Assembly (NCBI RefSeq): GCF_900091515.1
Contig: NZ_LT607410.1
Coordinates: 992,001 to 1,056,000 of the forward strand
Source of the DNA: Micromonospora purpureochromogenes
GTDB taxonomy: Bacteria > Actinomycetota > Actinomycetes > Mycobacteriales > Micromonosporaceae
Direction of reading: 5' to 3'
DNA: 64,000 bases
The translations under genes and the position numbers were made by a program. The first letter of the stretch is position 1; each line of letters begins with the position of its first letter. Positions 52,589-62,420 of the stretch are shown here, piece by piece. The notes below the pieces were generated by a model, which saw only the letters and a list, made by a program, of their open reading frames with translations, had not been told where the DNA came from and ran no database searches.

Positions 52589-53784
52589 GCTGGGTGACGG
52601 GCGCGGACGGTTCGCCGTACGGGGTGACCAACCTGCCGTACGGGGTGTTCCGGGCCGGCGGGCGCGGGCCGCGGATCGGCGTACGCGTCGCCGACTTCGT
52701 GCTCGACCTGGCCGGCGCCGAGTCGGCCGGCCTGGTGCTCGCCGCCGGGGCGCTGGGTCGCCCCACCCTCAACGACTTCATGGCGCTCGGCCGTCCGCAG
52801 TGGACCGCGGTCCGGCAGCGGATCGTCGAGCTGCTCACCGACACCGCGCACCGGGCGGCGGTGGAGCCGCTGCTGGTCCCGCTCGACGAGGCGGAGCTGC
52901 TGCTGCCGTTCGAGGTGGCGGACTACGTCGACTTCTACTCCTCCGAGCACCACGCCTCGAACGTCGGCCAGATCTTCCGCCCCGGCCAGCCGCCGCTGCT
53001 GCCCAACTGGAAGCACCTGCCGATCGGCTACCACGGCCGGGCCGGCACGGTGGTCGTCTCCGGCACCCCGGTGGTCCGCCCCACCGGGCAGCGCGCCACC
53101 GCGCAGGGCCCGACCGCCGGCCCCTCCGTACGCCTCGACATCGAGGCCGAGGTGGGCTTCGTGGTCGGCGTGCCGAGCGCCCTCGGTGACCGGGTCGCCG
53201 CCGCCGACTTCACCGACCACGTCTTCGGGGTGGTGCTGGTCAACGACTGGTCCGCCCGGGACATCCAGGCCTGGGAGTACCAGCCGCTCGGCCCCTTCCT
53301 GGGGAAGTCCTTCGCCACCTCGATCTCGGCCTGGGTGACCCCGCTGGACGCGCTCGCCGACGCGTTCGTGCCGGCGCCGGAGCAGGACCCGCCGGTGCAG
53401 GACTACCTGCGCGACACCCCGCACCTGGGGCTGGACCTGCGCCTGGCGGTGGAGTGGAACGGCGAGCGGGTGGCCGAGCCGCCGTTCGCGACCATGTACT
53501 GGACGCCCGCCCAGCAGCTCGCCCACCTCACCGTCAACGGGGCCTCGCTGCGCACCGGCGACCTCTACGCCTCCGGCACCGTGTCCGGTCCGGACCGCGG
53601 CCAGGTCGGCTCGTTCCTGGAGCTGACCTGGGGCGGCGCCGAGCCGGTCAAGGTCGGCGGCGGCGAGACCCGCACCTTCCTGGAGGACGGCGACACCGTC
53701 ACCATCCGGGCCACCGCCCCCGGCCCGGACGGCACCACGGTCGCTCTGGGCGAGGTTACCGGGCGGATCCTGCCGGCCCGCTGA
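52585..53784 (+). CDS. fahA: Fumarylacetoacetase
   Basis: FahA hydrolyses fumarylacetoacetate to fumarate and acetoacetate, the last step of tyrosine degradation. The 399-residue protein has an N-terminal SH3-like domain (to about residue 115) and the FAH fold with VADYVDFYSSEHHASNVG, LPIGYHGRAGTVV, DIEAEVGFVVG, VLVNDWSARDIQAWEYQPLGPF and YWTPAQQLAHLTVNG, which include the metal ligands and the catalytic His. Two hairpins follow the gene. Confidence 0.95.
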   Translation: MSWVTGADGSPYGVTNLPYGVFRAGGRGPRIGVRVADFVLDLAGAESAGLVLAAGALGRPTLNDFMALGRPQWTAVRQRIVELLTDTAHRAAVEPLLVPLDEAELLLPFEVADYVDFYSSEHHASNVGQIFRPGQPPLLPNWKHLPIGYHGRAGTVVVSGTPVVRPTGQRATAQGPTAGPSVRLDIEAEVGFVVGVPSALGDRVAAADFTDHVFGVVLVNDWSARDIQAWEYQPLGPFLGKSFATSISAWVTPLDALADAFVPAPEQDPPVQDYLRDTPHLGLDLRLAVEWNGERVAEPPFATMYWTPAQQLAHLTVNGASLRTGDLYASGTVSGPDRGQVGSFLELTWGGAEPVKVGGGETRTFLEDGDTVTIRATAPGPDGTTVALGEVTGRILPAR

Positions 53785-53796
53785 AGTCGCGTATTT

Positions 53797-53823
53797 GCCG
53801 GTCGCACCCGCTGTGCGACCGGC
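53797..53823 (+). terminator. First hairpin after fahA
   Basis: A perfect 11-bp stem GCCGGTCGCAC/GTGCGACCGGC with loop CCGCT lies 12 bp after the fahA stop, without a T-run. Confidence 0.55.
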
Positions 53824-53865
53824 CGGCCCGCCTGCCGCGTTTGATCGACCGGATTCGGTCACCAC

Positions 53866-53896
53866 CCCACGCCGTCCCGTCCGGGGGCGGCGTGGG
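53866..53896 (+). terminator. Second hairpin (intrinsic terminator) after fahA
   Basis: CCCACGCCG (53866-53874) pairs with CGGCGTGGG (53888-53896) and is followed by TTTGTG. Confidence 0.65.
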
Positions 53897-53940
53897 TTTG
53901 TGACCGGCATGGGACATCGCAGCGGACAGGAGGTACGAGC

Positions 53941-54150
53941 ATGGACGATCTCGTGGGCGCGGTCTGGCGCACCAGTAGTCGGTCGAACGATCAAGGGCTC
54001 TGCGTGGAGGTGGCGGACAACCTCGCACGCGACCTGGGTGTGGTCGGGATACGTGATTCCAAGGACCCGGACGGGCCGGTGCTCGTCGTCGGCCCGCCGG
54101 GCTGGACGGCGTTCGTCGGGGCGATCCGGCACGGCGGTTTCCGTCCCTGA
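53941..54150 (+). CDS. DUF397 protein
   Basis: The 69-residue protein has the DUF397 pattern: WRTSSRSNDQGLCVEVADN, VGIRDSKDP and PGWTAFVGAIRHGGF. DUF397 genes usually follow a gene for an XRE-type regulator; none is adjacent here, so this is an orphan copy. AGGAGGT seven bases upstream fixes ATG 53941. Its role, often linked to development or secondary metabolism in actinomycetes, is not known. Confidence 0.9.
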   Translation: MDDLVGAVWRTSSRSNDQGLCVEVADNLARDLGVVGIRDSKDPDGPVLVVGPPGWTAFVGAIRHGGFRP

Positions 54151-54266
54151 CCCGTGCCGCGGGACCGCACCGGTGCCCCGATCCGGGGCACCGGTGACGG
54201 AAATTCCACCGCAGGACCCCCCGTGGCGCGCTCACCCGCCGTACCGTGGACGCCACGGGAGGTGTC

Positions 54267-54749
54267 ATGTCGACGGTCACGGTCACCGAGTTCATCGAGG
54301 CGCGGGCCGACGACGTGTGGGCGCTCCTGGTCGACCTGCCGGTCCGGGCCGACTGGCTCTGCACCGTCGGCGGCGTGGAGCTGCTGACCCAGGGCCGGCT
54401 GGGGCCGGGCACCGCCTGGCGGGAGACCCGCACCAGGCCGGACGGCGGTGACCAGGCGGAGGAGTTCGTGGTGCTGGAGGCCCGGCCGCCGCACCGACTC
54501 GTGCTCAGCTCCCCCGGCATCGGGGTGGACTACCGGATCACCTGGACCCTGCGCACGGTGCGGCGTCGGGGCCGCGGCTGCACCGCGGTGACCGTGGAGC
54601 ACCAGGCGGTGCCGATCGCCCCGTACGGGCGGGTGGTCGCGCTGCTCTTCGGCGGGCTGGCCGCGCGGGCGGTGGAGGGAGCCATCCGGCGCGATCTCGC
54701 CGACCTCGCCGCCGCCGCTCGGCGCGCCAGCGGCGCAGAAGCCGCCTGA
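54267..54749 (+). CDS. SRPBCC-family protein (polyketide cyclase/START-like)
   Basis: The 160-residue protein shows the SRPBCC pattern: an N-terminal strand TVTEFIEARADDVWALLVDLPVRADW, middle strands with PGTAWRETRT and APPHRLVLSS-like segments, and a long C-terminal helix. It would form a hydrophobic-ligand cavity. Ligand unknown. GGGAGG four to five bases before ATG 54267 fixes the start; an upstream in-frame start at 54246 is less likely. Confidence 0.85.
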   Translation: MSTVTVTEFIEARADDVWALLVDLPVRADWLCTVGGVELLTQGRLGPGTAWRETRTRPDGGDQAEEFVVLEARPPHRLVLSSPGIGVDYRITWTLRTVRRRGRGCTAVTVEHQAVPIAPYGRVVALLFGGLAARAVEGAIRRDLADLAAAARRASGAEAA

Positions 54750-54825
54750 ACCGCCGGATCGCGCCGCCGCGACCTGCGCGGGGCGGCGGCGGGCTGCCTC
54801 GGTAGGGTGCCGGGCGGAGGTGTGC

Positions 54826-56064
54826 ATGGGTGTCCCGAAGGGCCGGCGACGGATCACCGTCGCGGTCGCGGCGCTGCTCGCCCTCGGGGTCGTCGGGGCC
54901 ATCGGCTACCGGGTGCTGGCCCCCGCCGAGGTCGTCACGCCCGCCCAGGACGACCTGCCGCCCCTGGACACCCCGGCGACCGGGGTGGTCGGCCGACTGC
55001 CCGCCGCACCGCTGATCGTCGACGGTCGGCTCCGGGTCTACGCGGCGCAGCGCCAGGTCTACGCCGACCGGCCGGCCGACAGCAAGCACCGGGTCACCCC
55101 GTTCTGGTCGTATCGGCGGTGGCCGGCCCAGCTCAACGGGGTGCTGGTGGCGGGTACCACGGTGGTGAGCCGCTGGTCCGACGGGAAGATCGTGGCGCTG
55201 GACGGCCGTACCGGGAAGGTGGCCTGGCGGGCCGACGGCCCGCCGCCGGGGAAGGGCTTCCCGTCCCGGCGCACCGGTGCGGCCATCGTCTGGGACCCGC
55301 GGGGGATCTTCCTCGCGTCGGGTCCGGGCGGCCGGACGACGCTGGTGGCGTCCGGCGCGGGCGACCTGCGCGGGTACTCGGTGGCCGACGGCCGGGAGCT
55401 GTGGCGGGCCGCCGGTGACGCCGACTGCCGGACCGATCTCGGGACCACGGCCGCCGGCCAGGTCCTGTCGGTGGACGCCTGCGCCGGTCCGGCGACCGTG
55501 GAGTTCCGCGACGCGACGACCGGCGCGGTGGGCACCCGCTGGCGTCCTCCCGGCGCCGGCCCGGAGCTGGCCGTCACGGCGCTGGGGTGCCTGACTCCGC
55601 GCTCGCAGTGCCGGGGCCTGCGCACCTCGGACGGCCGCGGCTGGCTGGTCGGCCCGGGTGAGCCGCGTCCCGCGCCGGCCCTGGGCGCCGACGACGTCAC
55701 CCTCGCCGGCGAGTTCGCCATCGCGGTCACCGGCGGCGTGCTGACCGGCTGGGACGCGCGCACCGGTGAGAAGCGGTGGCGGCGTGGCGACCTGGGCGAG
55801 GTGCGGGTGATCGCGGTCGAGCCCGGTCGGGTGCACGTGCTGAGCCGGCAGCGGGATCTGATCACCCTGGACCCGAGGACCGGGGCGCAGCGGTCCCGCT
55901 TCCCGCTCACCCTCGGGCAGGACGGGATCGGCTGGGTGCCGGGGCTGGCGTACGCGGCCGGCGGCTACGTGGCCGTGGAACGGTTGCGCGAGCGGGCCCG
56001 TCCGGACGACGACGACCAGGGGTACTTCCTGATGGCCGAGCCGGTCGTGCTCGCGGTGACCTGA
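54826..56064 (+). CDS. Membrane-anchored PQQ-like beta-propeller protein
   Basis: The 412-residue protein has one N-terminal membrane helix (about 8-32) and a propeller made of PQQ_2-type repeats, with blade motifs such as KIVALDGRTGKVAWRADG, YSVADGRELWRAAG and LTGWDARTGEKRWRRGD. Such domains usually serve as extracytoplasmic binding scaffolds and need not bind PQQ. GGAGG before ATG 54826 supports the start. A similar protein is encoded at 60882-62330. Confidence 0.8.
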   Translation: MGVPKGRRRITVAVAALLALGVVGAIGYRVLAPAEVVTPAQDDLPPLDTPATGVVGRLPAAPLIVDGRLRVYAAQRQVYADRPADSKHRVTPFWSYRRWPAQLNGVLVAGTTVVSRWSDGKIVALDGRTGKVAWRADGPPPGKGFPSRRTGAAIVWDPRGIFLASGPGGRTTLVASGAGDLRGYSVADGRELWRAAGDADCRTDLGTTAAGQVLSVDACAGPATVEFRDATTGAVGTRWRPPGAGPELAVTALGCLTPRSQCRGLRTSDGRGWLVGPGEPRPAPALGADDVTLAGEFAIAVTGGVLTGWDARTGEKRWRRGDLGEVRVIAVEPGRVHVLSRQRDLITLDPRTGAQRSRFPLTLGQDGIGWVPGLAYAAGGYVAVERLRERARPDDDDQGYFLMAEPVVLAVT

Positions 56065-56112
56065 GCGACCGACCGACAAATAGGACAAAAGGCGCTAAAG
56101 TTGCGCGCGGAG

Positions 56113-56151
56113 CCGGTCCGCCTCCGATCGGGGTTGGCGGAGGCGGACCGG
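56113..56151. terminator. Bidirectional terminator
   Basis: A perfect 13-bp stem CCGGTCCGCCTCC/GGAGGCGGACCGG (56113-56125 with 56139-56151) lies between two convergent genes. On the minus strand the hairpin is followed by GCTCCGCGCGCAACTTT. Confidence 0.75.
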
Positions 56152-56159
56152 TCCCCGGC

Positions 56160-57263
56160 TCAGGCCAGCGCGGACTCCGCCGCAGCCAGGAAGGCGTCGT
56201 TCTCGGCCGGGGTGCCGATGGTGACCCGCACCCCGTCGCCGGCGAACGGCCGGACGATGACCCCGCGTGCCTCGCACGCCTTGCCGAAGTCCACCGCCCG
56301 CTCGCCCAGCGGCAGCCAGACGAAGTTGGCCTGGCTGGACGGCACGTCCGGGACCAGCTTGCGCAGCGCCTCGGTGACCCGGTCCCGCTCGGCGACGACC
56401 AGCGCGCAGCGCCGCTCGACCTCGTCCGCCTGCGCCAGCGCGGCCAGCGCGCCGGCCTGCGCGGCCATGCTGGTGGAGAAGGGGGTGACCACCTTGCGCA
56501 CGGCCGCGGCCACCTCCGGGGCGGCGACCAGGAAGCCGATCCGCAGCCCGGCCAGCCCCCAGGCCTTGGAGAGCGTGCGCAGCACCACCACGTTCGGCCG
56601 GTCGAGGTAGGTCAGGCCGTCCGGCACCTCCGGGTCGGTGACGAACTCGCGGTACGCCTCGTCGATGACGACCAGCACGTCCTCGCCGACGGAGTCGAGG
56701 AACCGGTCCAGCTCCGCCTTGCGCACGGCCGTACCGGTGGGGTTGTTCGGGTTGCAGACCAGCACCATCCGGGTCCGGTCGGTCACCGCCGCGGCCATCG
56801 CCGCCAGGTCGTGGCCGTGGCCGGCGTCGTTGGGTACCCGCACGCTGGTCGCGCCGCTGGTCGCCGCGATGATCGGGTACGCCTCGAACGACCGCCACGA
56901 GTAGAGCAGCTCGTCGCCGGGCAGGCAGGTGGCCCGGACCAGGTGCTCGGCCAGCGCCACCGACCCGCAGCCGGTGGCGATCCGGTCGGCGTCCACGCCG
57001 TACCGCTCGGCCAGCGCCTGACGCAGCGCCACCACGCCCATGTCCGGGTAGCGGTGCGAGCCGGTGACCGCCTCGGTGACCGCCTCGACCACGCCGGGCA
57101 GCGGCCCGTACGGCACCTCGTTGCTGGCCAGCTTGATCGCCTCCGGCAGGCCCAGCTCCCGGGCCAGGTCGGCGGGGCTGCGACCCGGCACGTAGTTCGG
57201 CAGCGCGTCGAGGTCGGCGCGGGTCAGGCGCAGCGCGGGCTGGTGACGTCCGGTGTCGGTCAT
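56160..57263 (-). CDS. HisC-like/aromatic amino acid aminotransferase
   Basis: The 367-residue PLP enzyme has IKLASNEVPYGP, CNPNNPTGT (170-178), the DEAY cofactor contact (201-204) and the PLP lysine K233 in TLSKAWGLAGLRIG, which place it in the histidinol-phosphate/aromatic aminotransferase group. Its ATG overlaps the RDD gene stop (ATGA) in a unit headed by hppD. I therefore infer that it makes 4-hydroxyphenylpyruvate from tyrosine rather than acting mainly in histidine synthesis. Sequence alone does not settle this; a second hisC elsewhere would support it. Confidence 0.85.
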   Translation of the reverse strand: MTDTGRHQPALRLTRADLDALPNYVPGRSPADLARELGLPEAIKLASNEVPYGPLPGVVEAVTEAVTGSHRYPDMGVVALRQALAERYGVDADRIATGCGSVALAEHLVRATCLPGDELLYSWRSFEAYPIIAATSGATSVRVPNDAGHGHDLAAMAAAVTDRTRMVLVCNPNNPTGTAVRKAELDRFLDSVGEDVLVVIDEAYREFVTDPEVPDGLTYLDRPNVVVLRTLSKAWGLAGLRIGFLVAAPEVAAAVRKVVTPFSTSMAAQAGALAALAQADEVERRCALVVAERDRVTEALRKLVPDVPSSQANFVWLPLGERAVDFGKACEARGVIVRPFAGDGVRVTIGTPAENDAFLAAAESALA

Positions 57264-58204
57264 GGGGTGTCTCCCGGGGAGTCGGCACGGTCGTGCGGGG
57301 TGGCGGGGGTGGTGGGACCGCCGGGTTGCGGCAGCCGCACCACGACGGTCTGGGCGCGCTTGTCGTGCAGCGCCTGGCGCAGCGGGTGGTCGAAGAGGGC
57401 CGAGACCGCGTCGACGAGCTGGAAGAGCAGGCCCAGGCCGCAGCAGTACCAGAGCAGGGTGGGCGTGCCCAGGGTGCTCCACCGGCGGGTCGCCCGGCCG
57501 AAACCGAGCGGCTGATCCGCCTCGACGGAGACCGCCTTGATGCGCATCACCCGCTTGCCGAAGGTCTGCCCCCGGGCGGCCATCGAGGGCACCTCGTACG
57601 CGAACCAGAGCGCGGTGGCGATCACCAGGATGACGGCCAGCAGCGACCCGCTCTGCGCCCCGGCCGCCGGCAGCGGTTCGGTGCTCAGGTCCCGGGCGTT
57701 CACCCGCCGCCAGTACTCCTCGAACGGCGGGGCGATCTCCAACGCGAACCGCCAGACGAACCAGCCGTTGACCACCACGTTGAGCAGCAGGACGATGCCG
57801 AAGTCGATCAGGCGGGCGATCAGTCGGGCACCGTACCCGGCCAGCGGCAGGCCGTGCGGGCGCGGCTCCGGCGGGCGCCCCGGCCAGGTCGGGTACGGCC
57901 AGCCGGGTGGTGGCCCCTGGGGATGGCCCGCGCCCGGGCCGGGCAGCCCGACGCCCGGCGGGACGCCGTGGTGGTGCGGTGCCCCGACAGCCTGCGGGCC
58001 CGCGCCGGGGGGCGCCGGGAACCCGGTGGCCGGCGCGGCCGGGGAGGCCGGCGGCTCGGGGGCGGGCGGCGGCTCCGGTGGCGGTGGACCCTCCGGCGGG
58101 GTGACGTCGACCGGGACGGGCGCGCCGACCCAACCCTCGCCGTCCCACCAACGCCTGGTGGTGGGCTCAGCGGGGTCGACGTACCAGCCTGGTTCAACGC
58201 TCAC
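57260..58204 (-). CDS. RDD-family membrane protein with N-terminal DUF2510 and Pro-rich region
   Basis: The 314-residue protein begins with a DUF2510 motif (GWYVDPAEPTTRRWWDGEGWV), then about 90 residues of Pro/Gly-rich sequence, and a C-terminal RDD domain with LPLAGYGARLIARLIDFGI, about four helices and GQTFGKRVMRIKAV. RDD proteins are membrane proteins of uncertain function, some proposed as transporters. The GTG start overlaps the stop of the other RDD gene (GTGA 58201-58204). Confidence 0.85.
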   Translation of the reverse strand: MSVEPGWYVDPAEPTTRRWWDGEGWVGAPVPVDVTPPEGPPPPEPPPAPEPPASPAAPATGFPAPPGAGPQAVGAPHHHGVPPGVGLPGPGAGHPQGPPPGWPYPTWPGRPPEPRPHGLPLAGYGARLIARLIDFGIVLLLNVVVNGWFVWRFALEIAPPFEEYWRRVNARDLSTEPLPAAGAQSGSLLAVILVIATALWFAYEVPSMAARGQTFGKRVMRIKAVSVEADQPLGFGRATRRWSTLGTPTLLWYCCGLGLLFQLVDAVSALFDHPLRQALHDKRAQTVVVRLPQPGGPTTPATPHDRADSPGDTP

Positions 58205-58911
58205 CCGGACACCTTAACGACGACGGTGCGGGCGAACTTGTCGTGGAGGCACTGCTGCCAGGGCTTGTCCCAGAGCTGCCAGAGGCCGTCGACGTAACTG
58301 AAGCCCGGGATGAGCATCCCGGCGGGCTGGTGGGCGAGCCACCGCTTGGCGGCCGTCTTCCGGTCCAGCGCGGCGGTCGGGTCGAGCGGCACGATCCGCA
58401 GCTTCATCACCCGCTTGCCCACCGTCTCTCCGGTCCGGAACATCATCTCGACCTGGTAGACGTACGACATCGCGAGGAGGAGCAGGATCAGCCCGGCCTC
58501 CAGGGCGAGCAGGGGCAGCAGGACCGCGAACGGGTCCGGCTCGGCGTAGGTGCCGTCGGCGGTGGTGGCGGTCAGGTCGGGCACCACCGCCGCCAGGAAG
58601 AAGATCATCGCGGGCACCATGACGACGAGGCTGGCCGCGCCGAGCACCAGCCCGTCGATCAGCACCGCCAGCAGCCGGTCGCCGAAGCTGGCCAGCGGCT
58701 GGCCACCTGGACTCAGCGGCACGGCCGGGAAGGGAAGGCGGGGCGGAGCGCCGGGCGGCCCCGGCGGATAGCTCGGCAATCCGGAGTACGGGCCGGGCTG
58801 GGGCGGCACGGCGTACCCCTGGGGGGTGGGACCGGAGGGCGGCGCGAAGCCGCCGGCGGCGGGCGAGGGCCCACCGGCCGGCGGCGTCGGGTACGTCGGA
58901 GGCTGCGTCAC
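58201..58911 (-). CDS. RDD-family membrane protein
   Basis: The 236-residue protein has a Pro/Gly/Tyr-rich N-terminal tail of about 70 residues and an RDD domain: LASFGDRLLAVLIDGLVLGA, helices near 90-110 and 125-150, and GETVGKRVMKLRIV. It starts 11 bp after hppD at GTG 58911, so it is probably in the same transcript; a TAACAC sequence overlapping the hppD stop could be a secondary -10 box. It is the shorter paralogue of the next RDD gene. Confidence 0.85.
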   Translation of the reverse strand: MTQPPTYPTPPAGGPSPAAGGFAPPSGPTPQGYAVPPQPGPYSGLPSYPPGPPGAPPRLPFPAVPLSPGGQPLASFGDRLLAVLIDGLVLGAASLVVMVPAMIFFLAAVVPDLTATTADGTYAEPDPFAVLLPLLALEAGLILLLLAMSYVYQVEMMFRTGETVGKRVMKLRIVPLDPTAALDRKTAAKRWLAHQPAGMLIPGFSYVDGLWQLWDKPWQQCLHDKFARTVVVKVSG

Positions 58912-58922
58912 GCTCGACAGTG

Positions 58923-60766
<1,844 letters not shown>

Positions 60767-60868
60767 CGCTCGGCGCTGTCGCGCCGGGCAGCCCCGACGC
60801 CCGGCGCCGGCGCGCAGAAAGGGCGGCGACACTCCGGCGCGGGGCCGGGGGAGTTCGGTGATCGTCGC

Positions 60869-60874
60869 TACCGT
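60869..60874 (+). promoter_or_regulatory. -10 box TACCGT, leaderless start at 60882
   Basis: TACCGT ends seven bases before GTG 60882. Confidence 0.45.
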
Positions 60875-60881
60875 GTGCGGT

Positions 60882-62330
60882 GTGAAGGGCCTTGGCGTAC
60901 GCGGCTGGTTGCTGCTGGGGCTCGTCACCGTGGTCGTGCTCGCCGCCACCGGGGTCTGGAACCCGTTCCCCGCAATCTGGGACTGGGTCGACCGCCGGCA
61001 GCCGATCTCCGACCCGGACGTTGTCTGGCAGCAGCGTATCGGCGGGACCCCGAAGAGCGTGACCATCGCCGGGGACACCGTCGTGATCGAGCAGCGGACC
61101 CGGGTCGAGGCGCGCAGCCTGGCCACCGGCACGCAGCTCTGGGAGCGCAAGGCGGACTGGGCGGCGGTGGCCGGCGGGACCCGGGACCCGGTCGTCGCGG
61201 TGGGCAAGCTGCTGGTCAAGGGGTACGAACTGCTCGACCCGACGACCGGGGTGGTGCGCCGGCGCGACGACGACGCGGTGGCCGTCTGGACGTACCGGAA
61301 CATGCTGCTCGACGCGCACTGCGTCGAGCCGACCGACTGCACCCTGACCGCCTGGGACCCGCGCGGCACCCGGCCACTCTGGACGGCGTTCCTGCCCGGC
61401 GTCAGCACCGGCCTGTTCGCCGACAACCCCAACCTGCTCGGCACCCGCCGGCTCACCGCGCCCCGGATCGACGGCGGGGTGGCCGGCCCCGAGTCGGTGC
61501 CGCCGCTGCTCGGCTTCCCGGTCGACGGCCGGGTGCACGTGGTGGACACCGCCACCGGGCGGGTGGTGCAGAACGTCGAGCCCGGGCGGGACGAGCGGCT
61601 CGCCGTGATCGGCGGCCGGATGCTCCGGATCCACGCCGTCTCCCGGGACGGCACCTGCCAGTACGTCATCTCCGCCCGCGACCCGGCCACCGGCCAGGAG
61701 GCGTGGCGCAAGGCCGGGGTCAACCTGCGGACCGCCGACAGCGCCGGCTGCGCGCAGCGCGAGGACCCGCAGGGCGCGCGGAACGTGCTGATCGGCGTGG
61801 CGCCGGACGGCCGGGAGGCGGTCATCGACGGGTACGACGGGCGGCTGCTGCTCGTCGATGCGGAGGGCGAGAAGCTGCTCGCCGTCGACGACCGGTACGC
61901 GCTGGTGCGCACCGCCGACAAGGACACCGTCGTCGGCCGGGAGCTGGGCGTCGACCGGGTCCGCTGGAACCGTCCCGTCGGCGACCGGCCGGGCGCGGCG
62001 CTCACCCCGTACGCGGCGATCCTCACCCAGGACAAGCCGAACCGGCTGGTGGCGCTCGACCCGCGCACCGGTCGGGAACTCGTGGTGCTGCGGACCAGCG
62101 CGAACGCGCTGGCGGTCGGTCCGGACGGCATGATCATCGGGGAGGGCCGGGAGATCGGGTACGTCCGGTTCGGCGGTGGTGGCGCCGAGCCGCCGCCCGA
62201 CGATGGCGGTGTCCCCGACCCCGACACCGGGGGCGTCCCCGGCCCGAACACCGGGGGCGGCCCCGGGGACCAGCCGGACTGCGGACCGAAGCGGGAACTC
62301 TGCCCCGACCCGGGTGACAAGGACAGCTGA
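60882..62330 (+). CDS. Membrane-anchored PQQ-like beta-propeller protein with Pro/Gly tail
   Basis: The 482-residue protein has one N-terminal helix (about 7-25) and propeller blades with motifs such as TGTQLWERKADWAAV, VDTATGRVVQNV, RDPATGQEAWRKAG and LDPRTGRELVVL. A C-terminal tail has repeats of a DPDTGGVPGPNTGGG type. I start at GTG 60882, seven bases after TACCGT; the frame also opens at 60858. It resembles the protein at 54826-56064. Function unknown. Confidence 0.75.
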   Translation: MKGLGVRGWLLLGLVTVVVLAATGVWNPFPAIWDWVDRRQPISDPDVVWQQRIGGTPKSVTIAGDTVVIEQRTRVEARSLATGTQLWERKADWAAVAGGTRDPVVAVGKLLVKGYELLDPTTGVVRRRDDDAVAVWTYRNMLLDAHCVEPTDCTLTAWDPRGTRPLWTAFLPGVSTGLFADNPNLLGTRRLTAPRIDGGVAGPESVPPLLGFPVDGRVHVVDTATGRVVQNVEPGRDERLAVIGGRMLRIHAVSRDGTCQYVISARDPATGQEAWRKAGVNLRTADSAGCAQREDPQGARNVLIGVAPDGREAVIDGYDGRLLLVDAEGEKLLAVDDRYALVRTADKDTVVGRELGVDRVRWNRPVGDRPGAALTPYAAILTQDKPNRLVALDPRTGRELVVLRTSANALAVGPDGMIIGEGREIGYVRFGGGGAEPPPDDGGVPDPDTGGVPGPNTGGGPGDQPDCGPKRELCPDPGDKDS

Positions 62331-62406
62331 GCGCGGCGGCCCCGCCCGGGTGAGAGCGGCATCCCACGACGCACCCGGCGGGTGCCACCGATCGACCGGT
62401 CTGCCC

Positions 62407-62412
62407 TAGGCT
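62407..62412 (+). promoter_or_regulatory. -10 box TAGGCT, leaderless fumarase gene
   Basis: TAGGCT ends eight bases before ATG 62421. Confidence 0.55.
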
Positions 62413-62420
62413 TTCCCGTC